From JBGSMF01 sp964651475 (GTDB lineage: Bacteria; Chloroflexota; Anaerolineae; Fen-1058): a stretch of 64,000 nt of DNA. Position numbers and translations under genes: made by a program. The notes under the pieces were generated by a model. It had not been told where the DNA came from. It made no database searches and worked only from the letters and a program-made list of their open reading frames with translations. Below are positions 1-10,300 of this stretch, one piece after another. Position 1 is the first letter of the stretch. Every line of letters begins with the position of its first letter. The stretch is taken from contig CAZYXV010000021.1 of the NCBI GenBank assembly GCA_964651475.1, positions 13,630-77,629 of the forward strand, read 5' to 3'.

Positions 1-190
1 GATGTTGACTAGCCAAGACAAAGGTGGGAGTTGGACCGAGTGTCGGTGTAGGATATAGCACATGAACAGAGAGCACTGAGGGTGTAGGAGTTTGGGCCAG
101 AAGTGCAATGGCGGTAGAGGCTACACATGATACCAGCAGAAACGCTGATAGGATTCCAGGATGAGAAAAGGATATTAGCCGAGATCTCAT
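1..190 (-). CDS. Partial secreted Pro/Thr-rich protein, cut by the left window edge
   Basis: Reading the minus strand from an ATG at 190-188 gives 63 open codons running off the window. The start MRSRLISF is followed by a hydrophobic stretch (about residues 12-32, ILSAFLLVSC...AIALLAQ) that looks like a signal peptide. After it comes a Thr/Pro-rich segment (TPTPS, YPTPTLGPTPT), the same linker style seen in the other secreted and membrane proteins of this window. It lies 64 bp downstream of the CpsD-like gene in the same orientation. There is no strong Shine-Dalgarno sequence, so the start is moderately certain. Function cannot be assigned from this fragment. Confidence 0.5.
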   Translation of the reverse strand, partial: MRSRLISFSHPGILSAFLLVSCVASTAIALLAQTPTPSVLSVHVLYPTPTLGPTPTFVLASQH

Positions 191-254
191 AAGAGTATCT
201 GACTTCGCTTTGTAGAGCATCGCTACACTAGATGTGTTGCCCGCTTAACAACAG

Positions 255-929
255 TTAAACCGCGTAATACCCGCCCAGCGAATTGTCTACCTGCGCGTTA
301 TTCAGCACCGCGCCGACGACGCGCACCTTGACCTTTTCCAGCAACTCTTTGGCGCGCGCGGCGTGATCGCGCCGGGTTTGCCCGGCGCTCATCACCAGCA
401 AAACGCCGTCGGTCTTGAGGCCCAGCACGGCGGCGTCGGTGACGGCCACCACGGGCGGCGCGTCAAACAGCACAACGTCGGCGCGCGCCGTGAGCGTCTC
501 GATGACGCGCTCCATGCGCTGCGTGCTCAATAGCTCGGCGGGATTGGGCGGCAATGGACCGGAAGGCAGCAGCCACAAGCCTTCCACGCCGCGGATGGGC
601 GCCAGGGGTGGGTCGGCCATCGCGGCTTGATCTACAAACATTGTCGCCAGTCCGCGCTCGTTGGGCACGCCAAACAACTCGTGCAGGCTGGGGCGGCGCA
701 AATCGGCGTCTACGACGATGGTGCGCTTTTCGCTTTGCGCCATGGCCACGGCCAGGTTGGCCAGCACGGCGCTTTTGCCCTCGCCCGGCGCGGGTGAGGT
801 GACGACCAACGTGCGCAGGGGATGATCGAGGCTGGAAAAATACAGGTTCGTCCGCAGCGTCCAATAGGCTTCGGCCGCCGGCGAGCGGGGATGCGTCAAT
901 GTGACCAGGTCAAGTTGATGTTCTGTCAT
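255..929 (-). CDS. CpsD/CapB-family (BY-kinase) exopolysaccharide tyrosine kinase
   Basis: A 224-aa P-loop protein of the MinD/BY-kinase type. Walker A is SPAPGEGKS (residues 45-53), Walker A' is VVDADLRRP (72-80) and Walker B is VLFDAPP (153-159), the standard triad of bacterial tyrosine kinases that control capsule or exopolysaccharide polymer length. It is a stand-alone cytoplasmic kinase. The membrane partner is expected to be one of the two Wzz-like proteins encoded directly upstream, the nearer only 10 bp away. The usual C-terminal tyrosine cluster is very short here (GGYYAV), so autophosphorylation capacity may be reduced. No glycosyltransferases are visible in the window, so the polysaccharide is unknown. 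Confidence 0.88.
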   Translation of the reverse strand: MTEHQLDLVTLTHPRSPAAEAYWTLRTNLYFSSLDHPLRTLVVTSPAPGEGKSAVLANLAVAMAQSEKRTIVVDADLRRPSLHELFGVPNERGLATMFVDQAAMADPPLAPIRGVEGLWLLPSGPLPPNPAELLSTQRMERVIETLTARADVVLFDAPPVVAVTDAAVLGLKTDGVLLVMSAGQTRRDHAARAKELLEKVKVRVVGAVLNNAQVDNSLGGYYAV

Positions 930-939
930 GCCTTACTCC

Positions 940-1617
940 CTACTCCTTTCCTGCTTTCAGCGGAATCGCGCCCAACACGGCCAGCCCCAGGCGGCGCTCC
1001 ACGTCTTGCGGCGTGCGAACGATGCCGGCCTCAACCCATTCCAGGAAGAAAATCACCAGCCCGGCCAGCAACAATCCCAGCACCGCGCCAGCAATCACAT
1101 TGATCTTGGTCTGCGGGCGGTACTGGCTGTAGACCGGGTCGTCGCCCAACACCATGTCCACGCGGTCTTCTTTGCGCACTTTGGTGTTTTCCTGGTCGCG
1201 CCAGATTTTAAACTCTTCGGCCCAAATTTTTGCAATGCGATTGGCCTGCTCGCCGTCGTAATCTTTGACATCAATCTGGATCACATTCTTGTCTTCGTAC
1301 GAGGCGATGGTGACATTGCCCTTGAGTTTTTCGGGCGTGGTATCCAGCGGCGCGCCACTTTGCTCAAAGCGGTTAAGCACGGCGGCGGCCCACTTTTTGG
1401 TATCTATGATAGATACGTACGCGCGCAGCAGTGACTTGGTGGTTTGCGCCAGGCCCATATCATTCCGCGCCGGCAATACAACAACCTGCATGGACGATTT
1501 ATATACCGGCGTTTGCAGCTTGCTAAAGACGAACGCGCTGGCCGATGTCACGGCGATCAAAACGACAATGATCCACCAGCGTTTGTACAGAATGCGAAAA
1601 TAAACTCCCAGTTCCAT
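940..1617 (-). CDS. Wzz/chain-length-determinant-like membrane protein (second paralogue)
   Basis: 225 aa. The start MELGVYFRILYKRWW is chosen because a strong GAGGAGG Shine-Dalgarno lies 5 nt upstream; a longer in-frame extension to 1779 would overlap the preceding gene. The topology is typical of polysaccharide co-polymerases: an N-terminal helix at residues 14-31 (WWIIVVLIAVTSASAFVF), a periplasmic/extracytoplasmic middle, and a C-terminal helix near 173-195 (AGAVLGLLLAGLVIFFL). A short cytoplasmic tail follows (RTPQDVERRLGLAVLGAIP), the segment that normally contacts the CpsD kinase. It lies between its paralogue and the CpsD-like gene. Confidence 0.8.
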   Translation of the reverse strand: MELGVYFRILYKRWWIIVVLIAVTSASAFVFSKLQTPVYKSSMQVVVLPARNDMGLAQTTKSLLRAYVSIIDTKKWAAAVLNRFEQSGAPLDTTPEKLKGNVTIASYEDKNVIQIDVKDYDGEQANRIAKIWAEEFKIWRDQENTKVRKEDRVDMVLGDDPVYSQYRPQTKINVIAGAVLGLLLAGLVIFFLEWVEAGIVRTPQDVERRLGLAVLGAIPLKAGKE

Positions 1618-1678
1618 TTGCCTCCTCAGAGGGTAGATTGTACCACAAGACGTGAAACGTAAAAAGTAAAGCGCAATT

Positions 1679-2362
1679 TCAGGTTTTACGTCGCCGGGGA
1701 ATTTCTCCCAAAATCGTATATCCCATTGTTTCCAGTTCGTCTTTGCCGCGCACGAACGGATCGAGATAGTGCGCCGCAAAAGTGAGCGCCACGCCTACGG
1801 CCAGCCCCAGCGCCACGCGCACCGGGATATCCAGTTGCGTCCGCAGGCCGGCCGGCGCGCGCCCAATGGCGGGCGCGTCTACCGCGCGCACAATCGCGCC
1901 GCTTGGCCCAAGTTGCGCAAAGGCCTGGGCGTTGCGCGTCTCCATCACGGCGGCGGCGGCCTCGGCTATGGCTTGAAGTTGCCCGGCGTCGTTCCAGCTG
2001 ATATAGAGCATCACCACGCTGCGCTGGTGATCCGAGGCAAACGCGCCGGCTACCGAGCGCCCCAGGTTGACGCCGCGCACGCCCAACTCGTCATTCACGG
2101 CGGCGGCAAAATCGCCGGTCACGGCCCAGTCGCGCAAACCGCCCGCGATATATTCCGAAGCCAGCCAGGCCGGATAATACTTGTCGTAAAGGTACGCGCC
2201 ACTTGTTTCCGGCGGATAGCCCACAGTGAAGCGCATGCCCACGTTATACACGGGCGGCGGGGCGTGATAGGTGAGCAGGCACACGATCAACACGACGAAC
2301 GCCGGCAGCGCCGCCAGCCACCAGCGTCGAATCAGGATGCGCCAATACTGTCCCAGTTCCAT
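1679..2362 (-). CDS. Wzz/chain-length-determinant-like membrane protein (first paralogue)
   Basis: 227 aa and first gene of the minus-strand wzz-wzz-cpsD run. It shares its N-terminus with the next gene (MELGQYWRILIRRWW versus MELGVYFRILYKRWW), indicating a tandem duplication that has since diverged. Transmembrane helices are near residues 14-31 and 185-203 (VRVALGLAVGVALTFAAHYL), followed by a cytoplasmic tail ending ETMGYTILGEIPRRRKT. The expected role is to control polymer length together with the BY-kinase. Two different Wzz-like proteins serving one kinase is a notable arrangement. Confidence 0.75.
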   Translation of the reverse strand: MELGQYWRILIRRWWLAALPAFVVLIVCLLTYHAPPPVYNVGMRFTVGYPPETSGAYLYDKYYPAWLASEYIAGGLRDWAVTGDFAAAVNDELGVRGVNLGRSVAGAFASDHQRSVVMLYISWNDAGQLQAIAEAAAAVMETRNAQAFAQLGPSGAIVRAVDAPAIGRAPAGLRTQLDIPVRVALGLAVGVALTFAAHYLDPFVRGKDELETMGYTILGEIPRRRKT

Positions 2363-2401
2363 GGTCTACTCCAAAGGCAGAATGCGGTCACGATGACGAT
2401 T

Positions 2402-2496
2402 ATCAGTAGATGCAGAATCTCGTTCGTAGTAACCGCTTTAGCGGTTCTTTCGACGGCTAAAGCCGTTACTACAAACCCAAAATTGGATCTACTGAT
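2402..2496. repeat. Nested palindromic intergenic element
   Basis: An outer 10-bp stem (ATCAGTAGAT at 2402-2411 with ATCTACTGAT at 2487-2496) encloses GTAGTAAC (2426-2433) facing GTTACTAC (2465-2472). Inside are two small palindromes, AACCGCTTTAGCGGTT and one around GGCTAAAGCC. It is non-coding and lies upstream of the wzz genes. A diverged relative lies at 56670-56718. It resembles mobile REP/MITE-like palindromes, but no transposase is nearby. Confidence 0.7.
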
Positions 2497-2610
2497 TATG
2501 GTTAACTGATCACTTTATCGGCCAATATTTGCTTTCATTGTACCATCAATGACCAGCTTGACAATCTGTTGATTATACCACCATCCATTATCTCGCCTGG
2601 TAAAAGTTTT

Positions 2611-2722
2611 GGGAGCGTCACCCGCTGGGGACAAGCTTGGCGGCGATGTTTGAACGTAGCCGGCCCATTATACCGACCGGGAGTTGAGTCTTCAGGCGGG
2701 GGCGCCGGCTGTCCAGCCGGAG
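2611..2722 (+). repeat. Dispersed repeat, copy 1 (inverted partner at 7100-7208)
   Basis: Starts GGGAGCGTCACCCGCTGGGG and runs to the CCGGCTGTCCAGCCGG region. The reverse complement of 7100-7208 has the same order of blocks: GGGAGCGTCA, CGCTGGGGACAA, GGCGGCGATGTTTGA, GTTGAG, CTTCAGGCGGGG. The rest of 2363-2997 holds the palindrome at 2402-2496 and short CCTTCG-type repeat remnants near 2730; I see no gene in it. Confidence 0.75.
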
Positions 2723-2997
2723 CTATCCCTTCGCTACGCTCCGAGGCGCTATGCCGAAAGAGCCAAGCCCGTATGGGCCTTGCCCTTTCAGCCGGATGAT
2801 TCATCGCTCGGCCCAAGCTGCCCAGGCGCGAAAACGTGAACCGCACCCTCCAGGCAATGCAACGTTGCCGCGCGCTCCGCTATGTGTTATACTGTAAGGG
2901 TTATTTTTGTGCGCCCGCTATATGCCTATGGGCAACAGGAGCGCCTGCGAACTGACGCGCATGATGATCGGAACCAATGCCCCCAGATTGAATACTT

Positions 2998-5900
2998 ATG
3001 AGCATCTCTGGTGACTTGACCCTGGCACTAAGCGCCTATATCCCGCGATGGATCCGCGACCGGCTGTTGCGGCCCAACCCTATCTTGCCGGGCTACAGCG
3101 AGCGATTCGAAGCCGCCGTGTTGTTTTGCGACCTGGCCGGTTTTACACAACTCACCGAAGCGATGGCCGCTCAAGAAGAGGCCGGAGAAAAAGGCAAAGG
3201 CGTCGAGCAGCTCCAAAACGTATTGGACAAGCTGTTTACGGCATTGATTGACGTGGCGCACGATTATGGCGGAGACGTGGTGCGCTTTTCGGGCGACGCT
3301 CTGACGGTGCTGTTTGGCGATCACACCTCCAGCGACCAGTGCGCCCGGCACACGCAGCGCGCGCTGGCCTGCGCGCTGGACATGCAGCGCGCCATTGCGC
3401 CGCTGGCCCATTTCCAACTGGGCAGCACTCCGTACCCGCTCCAAATGAAGATTGGCCTGGGCGCTGGCGCGGTGTTGGCCGCCCTGGTAGGCCATCCCGA
3501 CCATGGCCTGGATATGCTGCTGACCGGCCCGGCTCTGGCGGCGGCGGCCACTGGCGAAAAGCGCGCCCAACGAGGCGATATTGTTATCCCGGCGGAAACG
3601 CTGCGGCGCGCCTGCCTGGACCTGGCGGACGAGGATGCCGATGGCTTTATCGTTTTGCACCCCGACGACTCCATCTTGAAAGCTGTGCCGCTCCCCCCTC
3701 CCACACGCACTGATTTGTGGAGTTTCGAGCCGGGCGAGTCGGGCGAACAATTGGCCGCTTGCGTGCCCGGCCCCATCGTTGAACGGCTGCAACTCAAAAT
3801 TGGCGAGCTTTTGCCCGAATTCAAGCGCGTCACGGCCATGTTCGCGGCGTTCGCCGGGCCCGATTACGCCAACGATCCGCAGGCCGCGGACAAGGTGCAA
3901 GATTACATCAGCGCCGCGCAAGACATCATCTCGCATTACAAAGGCCGGCTGGTGGAAGTCGAAGCCGGCGACAAGGGCAGCTTGTTGTTCGTGGTGTTTG
4001 GCGCGCCGCTGGCCGACGAGCGCGACGCGGTACACGCCGCGCAGTGCGCGCTGGCCCTCAAAGAATTGCCGGGCACGCTTCGCATCGGGCTGGCGACGGG
4101 GCGCGTATTCGCCGGCACCGTCGGCGCGCCGCTGCGCAAACGCTACACCACCATCGGCGCCGCCGTCAACCGCGCAGCGCGGCTTATGCAGACGGCCGTT
4201 CCAGGCCAGGCGCTGGCCGATCAGAATACGGTGGGGCAATCTCAACGAGCCATTGCTTACACCAGCCTGCCGCCGGTCAAACTCAAAGGCATTGCCGAGC
4301 CAGTGCCGGTTAATTCCATAGACGGCGAGCAAGCGGACGAATTGGCGCGCGCTGGCGGGCGCCTGATTGACCGGGAAAGCGAGCTGGCGCAACTGCTGCA
4401 TTTGCTCGATCAAACCCAGGCCGGGCCGGCGCAACTCGTCACGCTGGAAGGCGAAGCCGGCGTGGGCAAATCGCGGCTGTCCATCGAGTTGCGATTGCGC
4501 GCGCACCAGGCTGGTTGGTCGGTGTTGAACAGCGCGTGCCAGAGCACCGGGACACAAACACCCTACCTGCCCTGGAACGAGTTATTGCGGCGCGCCCTGG
4601 ACCTGCAGCCCAACCAATCGCCCGAGGCGCACATAATTGCTCTGGCGCAAACACTGCACAAAATTGACGGCAAGCTGCTGGAGCGCCTGCCGTTGTTGGG
4701 ACCGGTTCTGCGCCTGCCCATTCCCGATAACGACCTGACGCGCCACCTGGATGCCCGCCTGCGCCGCGACGGAACGTTCGAGCTCGTATCTGAGATCTTG
4801 CGCGCGCGCCTGGCTTACCAGCCCTTGATGTTGATCTTTGAAGACGCGCACTGGGCCGACCCGCTTTCGCTGGAACTGATTGCGCACGCGGCCCGCGAAC
4901 TGGCCGGCGAGCGGCTTGCTATCCTGCTCGTCCAACGGCCCTGGGCGCCGCCCCTGCCGCCGCTGATGGCTGCGCTCAGGCAACTACCCGCGCACACGCT
5001 GCTCACGCTGGGGCCGCTGCCGCCCGAACAAGGGCCGGAATTGGCGCGCGCCTCTCTGGGCGTCGCCACGCTCCCACCCCCCATCGAACAGCTCTTTGTG
5101 GAACGCGGGCAAGGCAACCCGTTCTTTATCGAAGAAATCGCGCGAGCCGTGCGCGAAAGCGGCGTGGTCACGCGCGACCCGGATACCGGCGAACTCAAGG
5201 TCATCGGTTCGCTGAAATTGATCCAGATTCCAGACACGGTCGAAAAGTTGGTGCAGGGGCGCATTGATCAGCTCGACGAACAAAGCCGCCTCACCACCAA
5301 AGTGGCATCGGTCATCGGCCAGGTGTTCCACTATGTCGCGCTGCGCGGCATCTACCCACCCACCGTCGCCATAGACGATCCCAGCCTGCACAATCAACTC
5401 GATGGCCTGGAACAGCGCGACCTGATCCAGTTGGAAACTCCCGAACCGCTCCTGGCCTATATCTTCAAGCACATCATCACCCGCGAAGTAGCCTACGAAT
5501 CGCTGCTGTTTGCCCAGCGGCGCAAATTGCACGAGGCCGTAGCGCAGTGGCACGAACGCGCTTTTGCCGACAATCTTGCGCCCTACTATACAACGCTGGC
5601 TTATCACTACGAGCGCACCGAAAACTATGCCAAGCAGCTCGAATATTTTGCCCAAGCCGGCCAGCAGGCCGCCCAGGAATACGCTAACGACGCGGCGCGC
5701 CAGTTCTTCACCCAGGCATTGAACATAGCCGCGCGCGTGCCCGAGGCAGACGTGAATACACTGGCCGCCATCCGGGAGGGGCTGGGGGATCTGTGCGGCC
5801 TGGCCGGCGAGTTTGACGACGCCGATTTTCATTACGAGCAAGCGTGCGCCCTGCTCAAGCCGCACCCGGTGGAGCAGGTCTATTTGCCGCTGGCAAGGCT

Positions 5901-7026
5901 GCGCCGCAAGATGGGGCGCGTGAGAGAACAGCAAGGCGACATTCCCGCCGCGTTCGAACATATAGAAAGCGGCTTGCAGTTGCTTGGTCCCCACAGCCAA
6001 GAGCCACAAGCCGCTCAGGAAATTGCGCGCCTGTACCAACAAGGCGGCCTGACGCACACGCGGCGCGGCGACTTGGACCTGGCGCTGGAATGGGCCGGCC
6101 ACGCCCTTAGGGCTGCGCAACAGCACGACTTTCCCGCCGAGCTGGCGCAAATCTATAACCTGTTCGGCGTCATTTACCAGATGCGCGGCAGCAACCAGCC
6201 GGCCATTGAATACGGGCGACAAAGCGCCTCCCTCTATGAACGGTTAGGCGACAAGCTCGGCGCCGCCAAGGCGTATTCTAATTTGGGCGCCGCATACAGC
6301 CACGAGTGCGACTGGAATTCCAGCCTGGAGTATTACCAACGGAGCTTGTATTTACGGCGAGAAATCGGGGACGTGACTGGCGTGGGGATTGTATATGCCA
6401 ATGTGGGCAATGTCCACCTGTGGCAAGGCGACAATCTGGAAAACGCCATTTCCGCCCTGGAACAGGCGGAACAGATTGGCTCGGATAGCGGGCGGCATTA
6501 CATTACGTTGGGCGCTCAGGCCGGGCTGGGCGAAGCCTACCTGCGGCTGGGCCAAATTGAACGCGCTGCAGAGTATATTCAAAAGGGCATGGCGCTGGCC
6601 GAAAGGACCGGCGTCAAGACTTTTTCACCTTACCTGAGCCGGCTATACGCGGAAACATGTTTGGCAAACGGCGAACTTGAATTGAGCGAGGGATGGGCCC
6701 ATACTGCGCTCAGACAGGCCGAAGAACAAGGCCAGCAGGAGGTAACGGGTGAAGCCCGGCGCAGCCTGGGGCGATTATACCTCAAGCGCGGTGAGATGGA
6801 CAGGGCAACCCAAGCGCTCCAAAAAAGCCAGGCTATTCTGCGAGAGCTGAACTTGCAGCGGCAGTTGGGCCAGACAACGCTGGAAATAGCCCGCCTGCAC
6901 TGCGCCCAGGGGCAGATAGACAAAGCGCGCCTGGCATTGGACGAAGCGATCGAGATTTTCCGGCGCGTGGACGCGCGGTGGGACCTGGCGCAAGCGCACG
7001 AGCTGGCAACCCGGCTTTCCCCATAA
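2998..7026 (+). CDS. Double class III cyclase-domain / AAA ATPase / TPR signalling protein
   Basis: 1342 aa. Residues ~38-220 form a class III adenylate/guanylate cyclase domain with metal-binding Asp in FCDLAGFT (D45) and RFSGDAL (D100). Residues ~275-435 form a second cyclase-like domain that keeps a GD (AGDKGSLLF) but has FAAF where the first metal Asp belongs, so it is probably a degenerate partner in an internal pseudo-dimer. An AAA/NACHT-like ATPase follows, with Walker A GEAGVGKS (485-492) and Walker B LMLIFEDAHWAD (610-621). Residues ~870-1340 are tetratricopeptide repeats. This cyclase-ATPase-TPR architecture is known in actinobacteria and Chloroflexota as large cytoplasmic signalling or regulatory proteins. 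There is no HTH domain and no transmembrane segment. The start has only a weak Shine-Dalgarno. Confidence 0.85.
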   Translation: MSISGDLTLALSAYIPRWIRDRLLRPNPILPGYSERFEAAVLFCDLAGFTQLTEAMAAQEEAGEKGKGVEQLQNVLDKLFTALIDVAHDYGGDVVRFSGDALTVLFGDHTSSDQCARHTQRALACALDMQRAIAPLAHFQLGSTPYPLQMKIGLGAGAVLAALVGHPDHGLDMLLTGPALAAAATGEKRAQRGDIVIPAETLRRACLDLADEDADGFIVLHPDDSILKAVPLPPPTRTDLWSFEPGESGEQLAACVPGPIVERLQLKIGELLPEFKRVTAMFAAFAGPDYANDPQAADKVQDYISAAQDIISHYKGRLVEVEAGDKGSLLFVVFGAPLADERDAVHAAQCALALKELPGTLRIGLATGRVFAGTVGAPLRKRYTTIGAAVNRAARLMQTAVPGQALADQNTVGQSQRAIAYTSLPPVKLKGIAEPVPVNSIDGEQADELARAGGRLIDRESELAQLLHLLDQTQAGPAQLVTLEGEAGVGKSRLSIELRLRAHQAGWSVLNSACQSTGTQTPYLPWNELLRRALDLQPNQSPEAHIIALAQTLHKIDGKLLERLPLLGPVLRLPIPDNDLTRHLDARLRRDGTFELVSEILRARLAYQPLMLIFEDAHWADPLSLELIAHAARELAGERLAILLVQRPWAPPLPPLMAALRQLPAHTLLTLGPLPPEQGPELARASLGVATLPPPIEQLFVERGQGNPFFIEEIARAVRESGVVTRDPDTGELKVIGSLKLIQIPDTVEKLVQGRIDQLDEQSRLTTKVASVIGQVFHYVALRGIYPPTVAIDDPSLHNQLDGLEQRDLIQLETPEPLLAYIFKHIITREVAYESLLFAQRRKLHEAVAQWHERAFADNLAPYYTTLAYHYERTENYAKQLEYFAQAGQQAAQEYANDAARQFFTQALNIAARVPEADVNTLAAIREGLGDLCGLAGEFDDADFHYEQACALLKPHPVEQVYLPLARLRRKMGRVREQQGDIPAAFEHIESGLQLLGPHSQEPQAAQEIARLYQQGGLTHTRRGDLDLALEWAGHALRAAQQHDFPAELAQIYNLFGVIYQMRGSNQPAIEYGRQSASLYERLGDKLGAAKAYSNLGAAYSHECDWNSSLEYYQRSLYLRREIGDVTGVGIVYANVGNVHLWQGDNLENAISALEQAEQIGSDSGRHYITLGAQAGLGEAYLRLGQIERAAEYIQKGMALAERTGVKTFSPYLSRLYAETCLANGELELSEGWAHTALRQAEEQGQQEVTGEARRSLGRLYLKRGEMDRATQALQKSQAILRELNLQRQLGQTTLEIARLHCAQGQIDKARLALDEAIEIFRRVDARWDLAQAHELATRLSP

Positions 7027-7099
7027 GAGCGCGAGCCGCGAGCGTGCCAGGCCGGGGACTGCTGCCCGGTATGGAAGCTGAGGCTTTGCCCAAAGGCGT

Positions 7100-7208
7100 C
7101 CTGCGGATAGCCGGAGACCCCGCCTGAAGGCTCAACTTCTGCTCGGCATAATGAGCCGGCCAGGCTCAAACATCGCCGCCGGGTTTGTCCCCAGCGTGTG
7201 ACGCTCCC
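7100..7208 (-). repeat. Dispersed repeat, copy 2 (inverted relative to 2611-2722)
   Basis: On the minus strand this begins GGGAGCGTCACACGCTGGGG and continues with the same blocks as copy 1, roughly 110 bp long with scattered substitutions. Together the two copies bracket the cyclase/TPR gene as an inverted pair. The intergenic stretch 7027-7332 otherwise contains no recognisable gene. Confidence 0.75.
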
Positions 7209-7332
7209 GCGAGCCTGGCGACAGACAAGCCGCAAATGCAGTATAATAGATTCGCCGGATGAACTGGCCGCGTTACGTTTTTGCGAGTAAGACCTTATCC
7301 CCACCCTCGTGAGTTGAGAAAGGAGTTGTCTT

Positions 7333-10300
7333 ATGAAACGCCGCGCATGTTCCACACTGGCCTGTGGCCTGATTGTTTTTATTCTTAGCATCGCACTGTG
7401 GGGCCTGGTACAAACCCAAGCCGCCGAAATCCCCGACGATTCTTTCTGGGCTTTGCCCACCGAAGCAACCACCGGCAACGGCCCAGAGGTGTACGTCAGC
7501 GCGTCTTCTGGCAATGACCTGTACGCGTGCTCTACCGTCTCACCGTGCCAGACGATCAGCGCCGCCCTCGCGCGCCTGGTCACAGGCACCGGCGCGGTGC
7601 ACGTGGCGCAGGGCACATACACCGAAAATCTGGTTCTCACCGGCACCGTCACGTTAATGGGCGGCTATCACGAACTGGACTGGGCGCGCGCGCCCCACGT
7701 ATACCTTACCACCATTGATGGCAATAACGCCGGGGCGAGCATCCGGGTATTGACCGATAGCCTGGCGACCATTGACGGGTTTTACGTCACGGCGGGCGAT
7801 CCATACGGAATCGAAGCGCGGCCTGGCGCGTCGGTGACCATCAGCAATAACATGATCTATGGCAATAGCAGCGCGTCAGCTAATGCCTCAGGTGTGTACG
7901 CGCAAGGCGCCAGCGTGACGATTGTCAACAATATCATCCACGACAATCACAGCGAGGCCGCCGAGGGAGTGGGCGTGTACGGGCAAGACGCCAACGTGAC
8001 GGCCATCAATAACGGGATCTATGGCAACTATGGCTTTAATTTCAGCGGGCGCGGCATGTACCTTTCGGGCGGCAGCCTTACACTCGTCGGCAACCAGATA
8101 TACAATCACAACTTTAGCGGCATTTTCGCGGCATACACCCACGGCACGCTCGACGCCAACCTCGTCGAATATAACATGTACGGCGCCGAGTTGTATAGCT
8201 CGACGATCACACTGGAACACAACATCATGCGCTACAATACGGCGTCGGCTGTAGAGGCCAACTCACTCCCGGCGTTCCTGGCGCGCAAGAATCGCATCTA
8301 TCATAACGCCAGCGGCATAAGAGCCTCGGCCAGCCAGGCGACGATAGACGCTAACTGGATCGTCAGCAACACCGCGGGCGGGAATGACGGCGGCGGCGTA
8401 TGGCTGTACGATTCGCCCATCTTTACGTTGACCAATAACGTCATCGCCCACAACGATGTGGTCACCGGCTACTTTGGCGACGGCTTTTACGTCACCGCGC
8501 TCGCCACCTCCACAGGCAAACTGATCAATAACACATTCGTCGCCAACGACGCCGCAGAAGGGCAAGCCATCTTTGTAAATATAGTCACCTCACTCGACAT
8601 GGTTAACAACATCGTTGCCGGACACGACAATGCCATGTATGTTTTGAGCGGCAACGTCACCCACTCGTATAACAATTTCTTTTCCAACACGCTGAACTTT
8701 GCCGGCACGGTCACCGGCCCCAACGAAATCTTTACCGCGTCCACGTTCGTCAACCTCGCCGCAAACGATTATCACCTGGTGCAGGGGGCGCCCGCGATTG
8801 ACGCCGGCAGCGCCCCGGCCGCGCCGCCGCTGGATTACGACGGCTATCCCCGCCCGTATGGAGCGGGCGTGGACATAGGCGCTTACGAGTGGACGCGGTT
8901 GAATGACGTGTACGTGAGCGCCATCGCAGGCGATGATCAAACGGGGTTAGGCACGCCCTCGCGGCCTTTTGCCACCGTCCGGCGCGGCCTGGGGATGGCG
9001 GCGCCCGGCGGCGCGATGCACGTGGGGCGCGGCTATTACTACGAGAGCCTGACGCTCAGTGGAACGTTTGCGCTTTTGGGCGGGTACGAAGAAAATGGAT
9101 GGACTCGCAACATTGATTTGTACGCCACAACCCTGGACGGTGGTTACACAAGCCGCATCATCACCATCACGGGCGGCTCGCCGACGGTCGAAGGGTTTGG
9201 CTTTTTCAATGGCTGGGCTATTGGGGGCGGCGGCCTGTACTGCGCCGGGGGAGCGCCCATCATCCGCAGAAACACGTTCAAATACAACACGGGCGGTGCG
9301 GCAGGCGGCGGGGTATACCTGGATAGCGCCTGCAACGCGGTCTTTGAGCGCAACGAGCTTGACGATAACTCGGCCGAAACGGGCGGCGGTCTGTACGCCG
9401 TTCCATCCTTCACCCTCACCCTCCTCATCAGCGGCAACATGTTTACGAACAACTCGGCCAATTCTGGCGGCGGCGCGTACGTCGGGCCGGCGGGCGCGTT
9501 GGCGCTGGTTAGCAACGCTTTTGTTCAAAACATATCTTATGGCTCAGGCGGCGGCGTTTACGCCGCCAGCGGCGCCGTCACGCTCGATGCCAACAAAATT
9601 CACGGCAACTCGGCCAGCGGCTTTGGGGGAGGGCTTTATTTAGCCGCTAATTTCATCGCAACCAACAACATCCTGGTCAACAATCAATCCAGCAGCATGA
9701 ACGGCGGCGACGGCCTGTTTGTTGACAACATGGCCCAAGGCCGCATCGTCAACAATACCTTCCATGCCAACAAGGGGGACGACTATGGCAGCGCCATCAC
9801 GCTGGGGAGCGCCGATGCCGTCACCATCGTCAACAACTCGCTGACCGAGCACGTGACGGGGCTTGAAGTGATCAGCGCCGCGAGCGCGGCCGCCGATTAT
9901 AACAATCTGTACAACAACCTGGTTAATTTTAGCGGGATGGTCATTACCGGCGCACACAACCTCGCGGACGATCCACGCTTTGTCGCACCGCACTATGATA
10001 ATCTGAGGCTGAGATACGACTCGCCGCTGATTGACGCCGGCGCCGCCGCGTTCCCCGGCGTGACCATTCCACCCTCCGATTACGATGGATTGCCGCGTCC
10101 CAACGGCGCGGGCGTTGACATTGGCGCTCACGAGTTTTACGCCCTCGTTAACCTGAGTGTGACCAAAGAAGGCCACCCCGACCCGGCCGGGTTGGGGCAA
10201 CTGCTCACCTACACCCTGCGCATATACAACGGCGGCACCGTCACAGCCACCAACGTATGGCTGACCGACGCGGTGCCGCTCAACACGTCGTTCGTCGCCG

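Noticed and set aside
3028..4557. 509-aa open frame on the minus strand inside the cyclase gene
   Set aside because: It is antisense to a gene with clear cyclase and P-loop motifs. The translation is rich in Arg/Gln/Ala with no domain, the usual shadow in GC-rich DNA.
6630..7652. 340-aa minus-strand frame over the end of the cyclase gene and the dispersed repeat
   Set aside because: It crosses the repeat and antisense regions and shows no domain, while both flanking plus-strand genes are well supported.
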